Assembly (NCBI RefSeq): GCF_943736995.1
Contig: NZ_CALSFT010000002.1
Coordinates: 620,001-684,000, forward strand
From: Sporosarcina sp. Marseille-Q4943
GTDB lineage: Bacteria > Bacillota > Bacilli > Bacillales_A > Planococcaceae
Reading direction: 5' to 3'
DNA: 64,000 nucleotides
The notes under the pieces: model-generated
Told to the model about the DNA's origin: nothing
What the model saw: only the letters and a program-made list of their open reading frames with translations
Databases searched by the model: none
Translations under genes and position numbers: made by a program
Shown here: in pieces, positions 6,365 to 15,524 of the stretch
Position numbering within the stretch: position 1 is the stretch's first letter
How the letters are laid out: each line of letters begins with the position of its first letter

Positions 6365-9124
6365 ATGTTGAAACGGTTTTTGGTTGGGTTTTTAGCGTTA
6401 TTCATGGTGTTTGCGACGGCGGTGCCGCTATCTGCACAGGCAGTCCAATCGGTTGAAGCTGTCCAAGTTGCCGATACCGTCGAACTGGATATCAGCCGAT
6501 CGGTATTGTCGCTGACGGAAATCCGGGATGTGACGATTGAAGCGGATTTTGGCCGGGAAGTCGATTTGGAGAATCTTGAACTGCAATTCGGCGGGAAAGC
6601 GCTTGATGAATGGAAGCAATGGAATGCGGACGCGAAGTCGTATTCAGGAGAGCCGTTCATCCTCGTGAAAAAGGAGCCTCATTATGTAGATGGCACGACG
6701 AAGATAGCTGCAGAGCTTGAATTCGGATTGCCATTCGGTACGGATGATTTATCGCCGAGGTCAATCCGAGTCCTTTACAAGGAATTGCTCGGGGACTATG
6801 AGCTCGCGTTAGTTGATTCGGAGAATGAAGTGAAAGCGGCTACGACGGTCGAGTTGAATGTGTATGACGAATTCCTTGAATGGGATGAAATCAAGCCTTC
6901 CATCGATCGAATCTTCGAAGAGGCTAACGAAATGAATGACCGTTATTTGCATTATGAAAGTCCAGGGAAGAGTGTTGAAGGCAAAGATATGCACCTCGTC
7001 GTTCTAGCGAAAGATGAAGACGCGGTGACCAACTATTTGGAGAACACATTGCCGGTTGCGCTTGAAACACCCGAAGATTTATTAGCGAAGCTGAAAGAGG
7101 GAACGATGGGCGATTATCAAATTCCGATCTGGTTCAATAATATCCACCCTGACGAAGTGGAAGGGATTGATTTCCAAACGGAATTATTGAAGCGATTCGC
7201 ATTAGAATCGGAAGTTTCTTTTACGACAACGAATGAAAACGGGGAAGATGAAGAAGTCGTCTTGAATGTCGACGAAGTGCTCGACAATCTAATATTCATT
7301 TTCAATTTCTCTCATAACCCGGACGGCCGTGTCCATAATACGCGGGCGAACGTGAACGGGTTCGACTTGAATCGGGACAACGCATATCAAACGCAAATCG
7401 AAACGATTCAGTTGAATCAAGTGATCGCGAAGTGGACACCGCTTGCGATGATGGAAGGGCACGGTTATGTGAAAGGGTTCCTAATTGAGCCTGCGACACC
7501 GCCGCATAATCCGAACTTTGAATATGATTTATTAATGGAAGGTATGATTCCACAAGCGCATGCAATGGGACAGGCGGGAATCGGCAGTTCCAAGCTGACG
7601 TCATATTTCCTTGCATCCGAAGAGTATGAGGATGGCTGGGATGATATGGGGCCTTCCTATACGCCGATTTTCTCAATGTTGCACGGCACGCTTGGTCATA
7701 CCGTCGAAGTGCCGACGCTCAGCCAGGATTCCTATGACGCGATGGTTGGCGCAGGACTCGGGATGATCAATTATGTGTTTGAGAATAAAGATGATCTGTA
7801 CGGAAGGCAGCTCGAAATATTCAACCGAGGCGTCAAAGGGGAAGATAATCGTGCAGTGGATCCTCTATTGACGAATGCTGCGGGGGAATCGATCGGGCGT
7901 GTCCGCGGGGAGCATGAAAACTTCTTCCCGGATTATTATGTGCTTCCGACTGACTCATGGAACCAGAAAAACGTTTCGGAAGTATACAATATGGTGGAAT
8001 ATTTGATCCGCAATGGCGTGAAGGTCGAGCGGACGACAGAGGATGTCAAAATTGGGCCGACTACGTATCCGAAAGGTGCATACGTCGTTCCGATGAAGCA
8101 GGCGAAAAGGGGCTTGGCGAACGCGATGCTGTACGCAGGCGATGACGTCTCCGACTGGGCGGCGATGTACGATCCAGTTGTCGTCAACTTCCCGGCACTT
8201 AGAGGATTTACAATCGTCGATGTGCGCATGGGAGAGGAAGACGTACTTGAAGGGCTGACCGAGCAAGTGACGGAAGTGGCGGTCCCTGCAAGCGTTGTCG
8301 ATGAAAGAAAAGCGATGCAAGTATTGAAGAATGTCAATAACGATACGATCAGATTGGTAAATGAACTGCTGAAGGACGGCAAACAAGTCGGGATTGTGCA
8401 AGAAGATAAATTCGGCTTCAAAGTGGGCGATTTCGTCGTCAGGTCTGAAGATGTCGCACCGTTCAAGGACGAGTTTGTGTTTGAGGCGACCGTATTGCCT
8501 GCTTACCAAGCAATCGACTTGAAATGGATTGCCGAGCCGAAAGTGGCGAGCAACGGATCCGGCCAATTGATCTTTTCATTGAAGGAGTTAGGATTCAACT
8601 TGACGGATGAAGAACAGGCTGACGTCGTCGTTTCCGACTCGAATCTGCCGAAGGAGCTTGCGGGCAAAACGTTCGTCGGTATCGGCAACAGCGTGCTGAA
8701 GGCAGTCCATGACGCTGGATTGCTTGAAGGATTTGAGTACAAGACGACAAGAGGCGGACATGAAGGACTGATTAAAGCGACGGTCAACGCGGATCACCCG
8801 TTGATGGCCGGTTATCGCCAAGATGAACTGTTCTATACGACGAGAGGCTCGTGGATTACGGCTGTTCCTGAAGGGGCGGAAGTGTTGGCGAGAGTGAAAG
8901 GGACGGATGACTTCTATGTCGCCGGATGGTGGCCAGGCCATGAAGATGCAAAGGGACAAACCCTTGCCTTCACTCAGCAACTGGACGATTCGCGGATCAC
9001 GCTCTTCGCGAACGATCTCGCATTCCGAGCACATACGAAATACTACTACCGAATGCTAGCGAACAGCATTTTCGCATCAGCGGAAGAAGCCCCAGCACCC
9101 AAGCCAGGAGCGGGTAAAAACTAA
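6365..9124 (+). CDS. Secreted M14 family zinc carboxypeptidase
   Basis: 919 aa. Signal peptide MLKRFLVGFLALFMVFATAV, probably cut at AQA near residue 26. The M14 catalytic domain lies at about residues 180-480: the zinc site HPDE is at about 261-264 (NNIHPDEVEG), the substrate-binding segment is NPDGRVHNTRANVNGFDLNRD near 320-340, the second zinc His is in MEGHGYVKG near 365, and the general-base Glu is in GHTVEVPT near 447. The long C-terminal half (about 500-905) is beta-rich and is found in large secreted Bacillota M14 peptidases. It likely trims peptides outside the cell. AGAGGGG precedes the ATG. It is followed by a strong terminator and a repeat dimer. Confidence 0.9.
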   Translation: MLKRFLVGFLALFMVFATAVPLSAQAVQSVEAVQVADTVELDISRSVLSLTEIRDVTIEADFGREVDLENLELQFGGKALDEWKQWNADAKSYSGEPFILVKKEPHYVDGTTKIAAELEFGLPFGTDDLSPRSIRVLYKELLGDYELALVDSENEVKAATTVELNVYDEFLEWDEIKPSIDRIFEEANEMNDRYLHYESPGKSVEGKDMHLVVLAKDEDAVTNYLENTLPVALETPEDLLAKLKEGTMGDYQIPIWFNNIHPDEVEGIDFQTELLKRFALESEVSFTTTNENGEDEEVVLNVDEVLDNLIFIFNFSHNPDGRVHNTRANVNGFDLNRDNAYQTQIETIQLNQVIAKWTPLAMMEGHGYVKGFLIEPATPPHNPNFEYDLLMEGMIPQAHAMGQAGIGSSKLTSYFLASEEYEDGWDDMGPSYTPIFSMLHGTLGHTVEVPTLSQDSYDAMVGAGLGMINYVFENKDDLYGRQLEIFNRGVKGEDNRAVDPLLTNAAGESIGRVRGEHENFFPDYYVLPTDSWNQKNVSEVYNMVEYLIRNGVKVERTTEDVKIGPTTYPKGAYVVPMKQAKRGLANAMLYAGDDVSDWAAMYDPVVVNFPALRGFTIVDVRMGEEDVLEGLTEQVTEVAVPASVVDERKAMQVLKNVNNDTIRLVNELLKDGKQVGIVQEDKFGFKVGDFVVRSEDVAPFKDEFVFEATVLPAYQAIDLKWIAEPKVASNGSGQLIFSLKELGFNLTDEEQADVVVSDSNLPKELAGKTFVGIGNSVLKAVHDAGLLEGFEYKTTRGGHEGLIKATVNADHPLMAGYRQDELFYTTRGSWITAVPEGAEVLARVKGTDDFYVAGWWPGHEDAKGQTLAFTQQLDDSRITLFANDLAFRAHTKYYYRMLANSIFASAEEAPAPKPGAGKN

Positions 9125-9130
9125 ACGGAA

Positions 9131-9162
9131 ACCCCCTGTAGACCATTCTACAGGGGGGTTTT
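9131..9162 (+). terminator. Terminator of the M14 carboxypeptidase gene
   Basis: CCCCCTGTAGA / TCTACAGGGGG stem followed by TTTT. Confidence 0.92.
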
Positions 9163-9184
9163 AATGGGGATTTTTTCAGGGGGC

Positions 9185-9330
9185 GGTGCCTGTGCAGCAA
9201 ACAATTCAGACTATGCACTACAATTGCATAAGGGAAAAAATGAAACCGATCATATCAATAACTGACTGTCTACTGAATGAATTATTATAATAAAAGTTGA
9301 ATAGTCATAATTGCATCCTGCACAGGCGCC
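9185..9330 (+). repeat. 146-bp interspersed repeat, copy E1 (first half of a dimer)
   Basis: GGTGCCTGTGCAGCAAACAA left end, CACAGGCGCC right end. The core reads CCGATCATATCAATAACTG and differs from the GGAAGCC hairpin subtype. Confidence 0.88.
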
Positions 9331-9463
9331 GACACAATTCAGATTATGCACTACAATTGCATAATGAAAAACAGGAAACCAATCGTATCAATAACTGACT
9401 GACTACTGAATGAATTATTATACTAATAGTTGAATTGTCATAAATGTACCATGCACAGGCACC
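9319..9463 (+). repeat. Interspersed repeat, copy E2 (second half of a dimer)
   Basis: Starts at the shared TGCACAGGCGCC junction, then GACACAATTCAGATTATGCAC, and ends GCACAGGCACC followed by GACACAATT. The core is almost identical to E1 (ATCAATAACTGACTG, CTACTGAATGAATTATTA), pointing to recent duplication. The E dimer spans 279 bp, exactly as the A dimer does. Confidence 0.88.
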
Positions 9464-9480
9464 GACACAATTTTCGATTA

Positions 9481-9513
9481 AAAAAGATGTTGCCGTGGTG
9501 GCAACATCTTTTT
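9481..9513 (-). terminator. Terminator of the peptide-binding lipoprotein gene
   Basis: AAAAAGATGTTGCC / GGCAACATCTTTTT stem; symmetric A and T flanks mean it can work in both directions. Confidence 0.9.
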
Positions 9514-9518
9514 CACTA

Positions 9519-11141
9519 TTATTTCTCTTCCACGAACTGGACGCCTTGTAATTGATAGATGCCGTCTGTGCCGATGGAGAAGCCTCTGATTTTGTTGCTG
9601 ACGCCCGTAAGGTATTCCGTGTGGATTAAGTATGCCATCGGAGCGTCTTCGATTAGGTGTTCTTGGACTTTGTTGTAAATTTTGATACGCTCATCCGGAT
9701 CGGATTCACGTCGGCCTTCTTCAAGAAGTTTGTCGACTTCTGGGTTTCCGTAGAAGGAACGGTTTCCTGGAGAGCCGTGTTGTGAAGAGTGGAACAGCGC
9801 GTACAATCCGTAGTCCGCATCGCCTGTCGGGTTGGACCAGCCGAGGATGAACATGTCATGTTCGCCGTTTGCCGTCTTTTCGAGGTAGGCACCAAATTCC
9901 ATCACTTCGATTTCTACTTCAATATTAACCTTCTTCAATTCTTCCTGCATAAGGACGGCAATTTGTTGACGTTGTGGATTGTCATTCGTCCAGATGGAGG
10001 ATTTGAATCCGTTCTCAAAGCCGGCTTCCTTGAGAAGTTTTTTCGCTTCTTCCAAGTTGTAATCGATTGGTTTCGCGTCTTCGTTATAGCCGAAGATTCC
10101 AGGTGCAAGAGGTCCTTTTGCAGGTATTCCGAACCCGTCGTAAACCCCTTCACTAATATCATCTTTATTCACGAGCATGGAGATCGCTTTACGAACTTTT
10201 GGATCGTTGAACGGTTCTTTTTCCGTGTTGAAGCCTAAATATGCAAGGCTGGACGATGCTTTTTGGTTGACCTTTGCGAAGCTGCCTTCGTTGATTCCTG
10301 CAACTTCGTTCGGTTGGACAGGGTCAGCAATATGGACGAATCCAGTTTCGAGGTCTGCGTTTCGGACCGCACTTTCCGGAACGACCTTGAATGTCACAGT
10401 GTCCACGTGGACTTTGTCGCCCCAATAGTCTTCGTTTTTGACGAGCTTGATTTGATTGCCTGGCGTCCAGCTTTCAAATTTGAAAAAGCCTGTGCCGACA
10501 GGGTTAGTCGCAATGACGGTGCCCGCCTTTTCGCCGCCTTTCATCGCTTCATAGTCCGCTTCGATCGATTTCGGGCTCACCATGCTTCCGCCATTATGTG
10601 AAAGGTGGGCGAGCAAAGGAGCGAAAGGATATTCAGTTTTGATTTGTACGGTATGTTCGTCTTTAACGATTACGTCAGTGATCATTTCAAATAGGAAATA
10701 ACGCGGTGACGCGACTTCCGAATCGAGGATCCGCTCTAGGTTCATTTTCACGACTTCCGCGTTGAAAGGCTCCCCATCGTGGAAAGTGACCCCTTGGCGA
10801 AGTTTGAATTCATACGTCGTATCATCGATGGCTTCCCATTCTTCTGCAAGGCCTGCGATAATGTTATTGTTGTCATCCCGTTTCACAAGCGTTTCGTAAA
10901 TGTTCGCTTGTACTACGGAAGACGGTACGTCATTGGAACCTGCCGGGTCCAATGAAGATGCGTCCGATAGAACTGCGAGCACTAAGTCCCCGCCTTCAAT
11001 CCCTTTCCCTTTGCCTTCGTCAATATCATTCCCCGATCCATTTTCCGAAGAAGATGAACCACCCCCAGAACATGCAGCAAGAATCATTGACAAAGCCAAA
11101 GCTAGAACAAATAGCCACTTTACATTGCCATTTCTCTTCAT
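9519..11141 (-). CDS. Peptide/glutathione ABC transporter substrate-binding lipoprotein
   Basis: 540 aa, family 5 (OppA/DppA/GsiB-like) solute-binding protein. The lipoprotein signal MKRNGNVKWLFVLALALS with lipobox LAAC anchors it outside the membrane, followed by a Gly/Ser/Asn linker. Family signatures include LDPAGSNDVPSSVVQANIYE near residues 65-85, LRQGVTFHDGEPFNAE near 115-130, and NPVGTGFFKF. The nearest annotation I recall for this type in Bacillota is a glutathione binding protein, but peptide or nickel cannot be excluded. It is divergent from the permease/ATPase operon at 11490, which supplies the rest of the transporter. Confidence 0.88.
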   Translation of the reverse strand: MKRNGNVKWLFVLALALSMILAACSGGGSSSSENGSGNDIDEGKGKGIEGGDLVLAVLSDASSLDPAGSNDVPSSVVQANIYETLVKRDDNNNIIAGLAEEWEAIDDTTYEFKLRQGVTFHDGEPFNAEVVKMNLERILDSEVASPRYFLFEMITDVIVKDEHTVQIKTEYPFAPLLAHLSHNGGSMVSPKSIEADYEAMKGGEKAGTVIATNPVGTGFFKFESWTPGNQIKLVKNEDYWGDKVHVDTVTFKVVPESAVRNADLETGFVHIADPVQPNEVAGINEGSFAKVNQKASSSLAYLGFNTEKEPFNDPKVRKAISMLVNKDDISEGVYDGFGIPAKGPLAPGIFGYNEDAKPIDYNLEEAKKLLKEAGFENGFKSSIWTNDNPQRQQIAVLMQEELKKVNIEVEIEVMEFGAYLEKTANGEHDMFILGWSNPTGDADYGLYALFHSSQHGSPGNRSFYGNPEVDKLLEEGRRESDPDERIKIYNKVQEHLIEDAPMAYLIHTEYLTGVSNKIRGFSIGTDGIYQLQGVQFVEEK

Positions 11142-11489
11142 GTGTGTTCCCCCCGTATGTTTTTAACATATTACAATTTCTGAAGATTACTAGAAGTTGT
11201 AATAGTTAGATGCAATATAGCACACTATATGGAAACAGACAATACCTTTCAGAATAATCAACATAATCTAATATTAATAGTAGTATTTACAGTATAATCA
11301 ATGAATCCGCTGTCTCATTGAAACATTGGAACATAACAGCCAGTTGGCAAGCATATTATTTTAAAGTTATATTATTTATAATTAATTGAAAACTATAATA
11401 AAAAGCATTCCTCAAACCGACTATTCATGATATGCTACTGTCAATATACTGATTTTTCACAGAAAACAAATAGGGGAAGGTGTTCAAAC
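11142..11489. promoter_or_regulatory. AT-rich divergent promoter region of the peptide transporter
   Basis: 348 bases with no gene, very AT-rich (e.g. TATTATTTATAATTAATTG near 11370-11390). It must contain both the promoter of the binding-protein gene (minus) and that of the permease operon (plus). I could not pick an unambiguous -35/-10 pair or operator. Confidence 0.5.
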
Positions 11490-12383
11490 ATGGTTCAGCA
11501 TACACCTGTTGCACAAATCGGACAGAAACGGTCAAGTCCTAGAGTTGAAGCATACAAGACATTTTGGCGCAGGCTCCGCAAAAATAAGGCTGCCGTAGTC
11601 GGCGGAGTCCTGATCTTACTATTCATCTTGACCGGATTGGTCGGACCATTCATGACATCGTTGGATCCAAATGCAACACAAATTTCGAATAAATTGAAGC
11701 CACCATCCGCGGAGCATTGGTTCGGGACAGACAATTATGGGCGGGACATCTTCACGAGAATTATCCATGGAATGTCGATCACAATGAAAGTCGGTTTCTT
11801 TTCGGTCGCTCTTGGGGGAGTGGTCGGCGTATTCCTTGGCATCATCTCAGGCTATTACGGTGGGAAGTTGGATACGGTCATCATGAGAATCATGGACGTC
11901 CTTCTCGCGTTTCCAGGCATCCTCCTTGCACTAGCAATCGTTTCGGTCCTCGGAGGCAGCGTGCAGAATGTTATCATCGCTGTCGGAATCTTCTCCGTTC
12001 CGGCATTCGCGCGGATTGTGCGCGGCTCCACACTATCAGTAAGGAAGCTGGAGTACATCGACGCGGTGAAGGCGCTTGGGGCCAAGGATGGAAGGATCAT
12101 TTTCAAGCATATTTTGCCGAATGTCATGTCACCGATTATCGTTCAATTGACGTTGCGGATTGCGACAGCTGTCCTGACAGCGAGTGGACTCGCATTTCTC
12201 GGACTAGGTGCAAAGCCGCCGACGCCAGAATGGGGGGCGATGCTCAGCGAGGGAAGGACTTATATGAGGGAAGCGCCGCATCTCGTTTTATTCCCTGGCG
12301 TCATGATCGTCATCGTCGTACTGGCATTCAATATTTTTGGGGACGGACTGCGGGATGCGCTTGATCCGAAGATGAAAAAATGA
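11490..12383 (+). CDS. ABC transporter permease, DppC/GsiD-like
   Basis: 297 aa. An N-terminal cytoplasmic segment and first helix (AAVVGGVLILLFILTGLVGPF) are followed by the extracellular loop with HWFGTDNYGRDIFTRIIHG, typical of DppC. The MetI-type core carries the EAA loop (EYIDAVKALGAKDGRIIFKH) near residue 200 that contacts the ATPases. ATG at 11490 is chosen because GGGGAAGG lies upstream. First gene of a four-gene operon in the order permease C, permease B, ATPase D, ATPase F; the C-before-B order is the reverse of the common dppBCDF layout. Confidence 0.92.
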   Translation: MVQHTPVAQIGQKRSSPRVEAYKTFWRRLRKNKAAVVGGVLILLFILTGLVGPFMTSLDPNATQISNKLKPPSAEHWFGTDNYGRDIFTRIIHGMSITMKVGFFSVALGGVVGVFLGIISGYYGGKLDTVIMRIMDVLLAFPGILLALAIVSVLGGSVQNVIIAVGIFSVPAFARIVRGSTLSVRKLEYIDAVKALGAKDGRIIFKHILPNVMSPIIVQLTLRIATAVLTASGLAFLGLGAKPPTPEWGAMLSEGRTYMREAPHLVLFPGVMIVIVVLAFNIFGDGLRDALDPKMKK

Positions 12384-12399
12384 TGGAGGGGGCACAGTC

Positions 12400-13341
12400 A
12401 TGTCTAAGTTCATTATAAGGCGCCTGCTCCAGACGATTCCGGTCTTGCTGGGCGTTTCCATTGTCGTGTTTTCAATGATGTATTTGATTCCGGGGGATCC
12501 GGCGCAGATTATGGCAGGTGAGGGGGCATCACCGAAGACGGTGGAGCAGATCCGGGAGAAGCTCGGTTTGAATGAGCCGGCACCTGTGCAATATCTCAGC
12601 TATATGAAGAGTGTCGTCAAAGGCGATCTCGGAAATTCGGTTCGTAGCGGACGTCCCGTCATGGATGAAATAAAGGCGCGGTTTTGGACGACCGTGGAGC
12701 TGTCCTTTTACGCAACGATCCTTGCCGTGTTCCTCGGACTGATTGCGGGCATCATTTCGGCTGTTCGCCATTATACATGGTCCGACATTTCCATAATGAT
12801 TGTTGCCCTATTCGGATTGTCAATGCCGAATTTCTGGTTCGGACTCATGCTGATCCAGTGGTTCGCAATCGGTCCGGATTGGATGCCGGAATTCATGAAG
12901 ATGCGTGCATCCGGCTGGGGCGATGATTGGAGACAGATGCTACTTCCCGTCATTACGCTTGGGACCGGAGGAGCGGCAATCATTGCGCGCATGACGCGTT
13001 CGTCGATGCTTGAAGTGATCGGACAAGATTATATTCGGACGGCGAGGGCGAAAGGGATGGGGGAGCGCGTCGTCATCTATCGCCACGCACTAAAAAATGC
13101 ATTGATTCCTGTTATCACGGTTGTCGGCCTTGAGTTTGGAGGGTTTCTCGGCGGAGCTGTATTGACAGAATCGATATTCGCCATCAACGGCATGGGTCGT
13201 CTGACAATCGACGCTATCCGTACGCGGGACTTCCCAATCGTTCAAGGGACTGTCCTCATCATTTCATTCCTGTTTGTATTTGTGAACTTGCTCGTCGATA
13301 TATCGTACCGCGTATTGAACAAGCGGATCGATTTGAATTGA
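12400..13341 (+). CDS. ABC transporter permease, DppB/GsiC-like
   Basis: 313 aa, six predicted helices. N-terminal FIIRRLLQTIPVLLGVSIVVF and MMYLIPGDPAQIMAG are diagnostic of DppB-type permeases. The EAA loop (DYIRTARAKGMGERVVIYRH) lies near residues 210-230. Strong GGAGGGGG site; 16 bases after the DppC-like gene. It forms the membrane channel with that partner. Confidence 0.93.
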   Translation: MSKFIIRRLLQTIPVLLGVSIVVFSMMYLIPGDPAQIMAGEGASPKTVEQIREKLGLNEPAPVQYLSYMKSVVKGDLGNSVRSGRPVMDEIKARFWTTVELSFYATILAVFLGLIAGIISAVRHYTWSDISIMIVALFGLSMPNFWFGLMLIQWFAIGPDWMPEFMKMRASGWGDDWRQMLLPVITLGTGGAAIIARMTRSSMLEVIGQDYIRTARAKGMGERVVIYRHALKNALIPVITVVGLEFGGFLGGAVLTESIFAINGMGRLTIDAIRTRDFPIVQGTVLIISFLFVFVNLLVDISYRVLNKRIDLN

Positions 13342-13367
13342 TACATGTCTGATAGGGGGTGTCCGGA

Positions 13368-14420
13368 ATGGAAAAGGTTTTATTGGAAGTGCGGGACCTT
13401 CGCACGTCCTTTTATACAGATGACGGGGAAGTGAAGGCGGTCGATGGCGTAAGTTTCACGCTCCCGCAGGGGAAGACGCTCGGAATCGTCGGAGAGTCGG
13501 GTTCAGGCAAGAGCATTACAGCGCTTTCGCTTTTGAAGCTTCTCGCAAACAATGGAAAAATCATCGGGGGGCAAATCAATTTCAAAGGGAAAGATCTATT
13601 GTCTTTCTCGGATAAGCAAATGCGCGATATCCGAGGGAACGCGATTTCGATGATCTTCCAGGAGCCGATGACGTCGCTGAATCCAGTCTTCACGGTCGGC
13701 CACCAAATTAGCGAGTCGCTAATGAAACACCAGGATTTGTCGAAGAAAGCGGCGCACCTCAAGTCTGTCGAGTTACTGAAACTAGTCGGGATTCCTTCAC
13801 CAGATAAACGCGTAAAGCAATATCCGTATGAATTGTCGGGGGGAATGCGGCAACGTGTCATGATTGCAATGGCGTTGGCATGCAATCCGGAAATCCTCAT
13901 CGCCGACGAACCGACAACAGCGCTCGACGTGACGATTCAAGCGCAGATCCTTAGACTCATCCGTGATTTGCAGAAACGGCTCGGTATGTCGGTCATTATG
14001 ATTACGCATGACCTCGGGGTTGTGGCGGAAACATGCGAATATGTCGCCGTCATGTATGCGGGGCAGGTCGTTGAATATTCGGACGTTGTGACGCTTTTCC
14101 AAAAGCCGAAGCATCCGTATACGATCGGTTTGATGAATTCATTGCCGAGGCACGACGTCGAACTTGAAAAGCTGGAGTCGATCCGCGGCAATGTGCCGAA
14201 TCCGAAAGAGATGCCGGTCGGTTGCAGATTTGCGCCGAGATGCCCAGCGGCGACCGATTTGTGCAGAAACGTCATGCCGGATTTGTTGAAGGATGATGAA
14301 GGGAACGATGTGCGTTGCTGGATTTATTCGGAAAAATGGGAAGGTGAATCGGAGGTGATTGTCTATGGCGAAAAAAGAATTGCTCAAAGTCGAGGGGCTG
14401 AAACAATACTTTCCGATTAA
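13368..14420 (+). CDS. ABC transporter ATP-binding protein, DppD-like
   Basis: 350 aa. Walker A GESGSGKS near residue 45, Q-loop MIFQEPMTSLNPV, signature LSGGMRQRVMIAMAL near 160, Walker B ILIADEPTTALDV, H-loop ITHDLGVV. The C-terminal oligopeptide/dipeptide transporter domain carries the cysteine motif GCRFAPRCPAATDLC. ATG at 13368 is chosen (GGGGG 8 bases upstream) over an in-frame GTG at 13359. The last 18 codons overlap the start of the next gene by 56 bases, so the C-terminal tail (after CWIYSEKWEGE) is probably dispensable. Confidence 0.92.
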   Translation: MEKVLLEVRDLRTSFYTDDGEVKAVDGVSFTLPQGKTLGIVGESGSGKSITALSLLKLLANNGKIIGGQINFKGKDLLSFSDKQMRDIRGNAISMIFQEPMTSLNPVFTVGHQISESLMKHQDLSKKAAHLKSVELLKLVGIPSPDKRVKQYPYELSGGMRQRVMIAMALACNPEILIADEPTTALDVTIQAQILRLIRDLQKRLGMSVIMITHDLGVVAETCEYVAVMYAGQVVEYSDVVTLFQKPKHPYTIGLMNSLPRHDVELEKLESIRGNVPNPKEMPVGCRFAPRCPAATDLCRNVMPDLLKDDEGNDVRCWIYSEKWEGESEVIVYGEKRIAQSRGAETILSD

Positions 14421-15396
14421 AGGCGGAATGATGGGCCGCACCGTCAACTATGTGAAAGCGGTCGATGATATTAGCTTCACGATTTACGAAGGGGAGACGG
14501 TCAGCATCGTCGGTGAGTCCGGCTGCGGGAAATCGACGACGGGCCGCGCCATCCTCCGATTGGAAGAGCCGACGGAAGGCGTCGTCACGTTCAATGGGAT
14601 GGAACTGACATCGTTATCGAAACGGGAGATGAGGAAGCAACGGAAGGATTTGCAGATTATTTTCCAGGATCCTTACGCTTCCATTAATCCGCGGCAAACC
14701 GTGTCAGATGTTCTGAATGAAGCGATGACAATCCAGAATGTGTTGCCTGCCAAGGATCGGAGAGCGCGTATCATTGAACTGCTGGAAACGGTCGGGTTGA
14801 ATGAATACCAGGCGGATCGGTATCCGCACGAATTCTCCGGCGGACAGCGGCAGCGCATCGGTATTGCCCGGGCATTATCGGTCAATCCGAAACTCATCAT
14901 ATGCGATGAAGCCGTTTCGGCATTGGACGTCTCCATTCAAGCCCAAGTGCTGAACTTGCTGAAGGATCTACAAAGGGATTTCAAATTGACGTATTTATTC
15001 ATATCACATGACTTAGGTGTCGTCCGCCATATTTCGGACCGGGTCATCGTCATGTATTTAGGGAAGATCATCGAAATCGGTGACAAATATTCGATTTTCG
15101 AAAATCCGAAGCATCCATACACGAAAGCATTGCTTTCCGCCATTCCTGTCCCGGATCCGACACGCGAGAAAAAGCACATCGTCCTGACGGGGGATGTCCC
15201 TTCGCCGATCAATCCGCCAGAAGGTTGCCGTTTCCATACGCGCTGTCCGTTCGCGCAGGAAAAATGCAAAGTCGACGTCCCAGGATTACGTACGCACGAA
15301 TCAATGATCAAAGGCCACAAAGCCGCCTGCCATTTCGTCGAGGAGATTGAAAACGGCGAGCTCCAAGTGAAAGGGTTTGAGGAAGCGGTGTTTTAG
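14365..15396 (+). CDS. ABC transporter ATP-binding protein, DppF-like
   Basis: 343 aa, partner of the DppD-like ATPase. N-terminal LKQYFPIKGG, Walker A GESGCGKST, FQDPYASINPR, signature FSGGQRQRIGIARAL, Walker B LIICDEAVSALDV, ISHDLGVVRH, and the C-terminal cysteine motif GCRFHTRCPFAQEKC. The start at 14365 has GGAGGTGA 6 bases upstream, inside the previous gene. The 56-base overlap suggests translational coupling. Last gene of the operon; a terminator follows. Confidence 0.93.
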   Translation: MAKKELLKVEGLKQYFPIKGGMMGRTVNYVKAVDDISFTIYEGETVSIVGESGCGKSTTGRAILRLEEPTEGVVTFNGMELTSLSKREMRKQRKDLQIIFQDPYASINPRQTVSDVLNEAMTIQNVLPAKDRRARIIELLETVGLNEYQADRYPHEFSGGQRQRIGIARALSVNPKLIICDEAVSALDVSIQAQVLNLLKDLQRDFKLTYLFISHDLGVVRHISDRVIVMYLGKIIEIGDKYSIFENPKHPYTKALLSAIPVPDPTREKKHIVLTGDVPSPINPPEGCRFHTRCPFAQEKCKVDVPGLRTHESMIKGHKAACHFVEEIENGELQVKGFEEAVF

Positions 15397-15409
15397 TGGG
15401 GTGATGGTG

Positions 15410-15450
15410 CCACCGTGCAGAGGGGGATTTCCCTTTTGGCCGGTGGTTTT
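15410..15450 (+). terminator. Terminator of the peptide transporter operon
   Basis: CCACCG ... CGGTGG stem enclosing GGGGGA...TCCC, followed by TTTTT. Confidence 0.7.
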
Positions 15451-15489
15451 TATTATCGTAAGGTTTTACGAGGCTCGTGGTAGGAATGA

Positions 15490-15521
15490 AAAACACCGCC
15501 CATCAACTGACAGGCGGTGTT
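15490..15521 (-). terminator. Terminator of the chemoreceptor gene
   Basis: AACACCGCC / GGCGGTGTT stem; minus-strand reading ends CGGTGTTTTTC, 4 bases past the stop codon. Confidence 0.88.
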
Positions 15522-15524
15522 GCT

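Noticed and set aside
7936..8566. Long minus-strand frames (176 and 203 aa) inside the M14 carboxypeptidase gene
   Set aside because: Antisense to a clear M14 protein with catalytic motifs; no start signals.
12575..12595. Possible further repeat copy (GGCACCTGTGCAAT)
   Set aside because: Lies inside the DppB-like coding sequence and shares only the terminal word; no body of the repeat follows.
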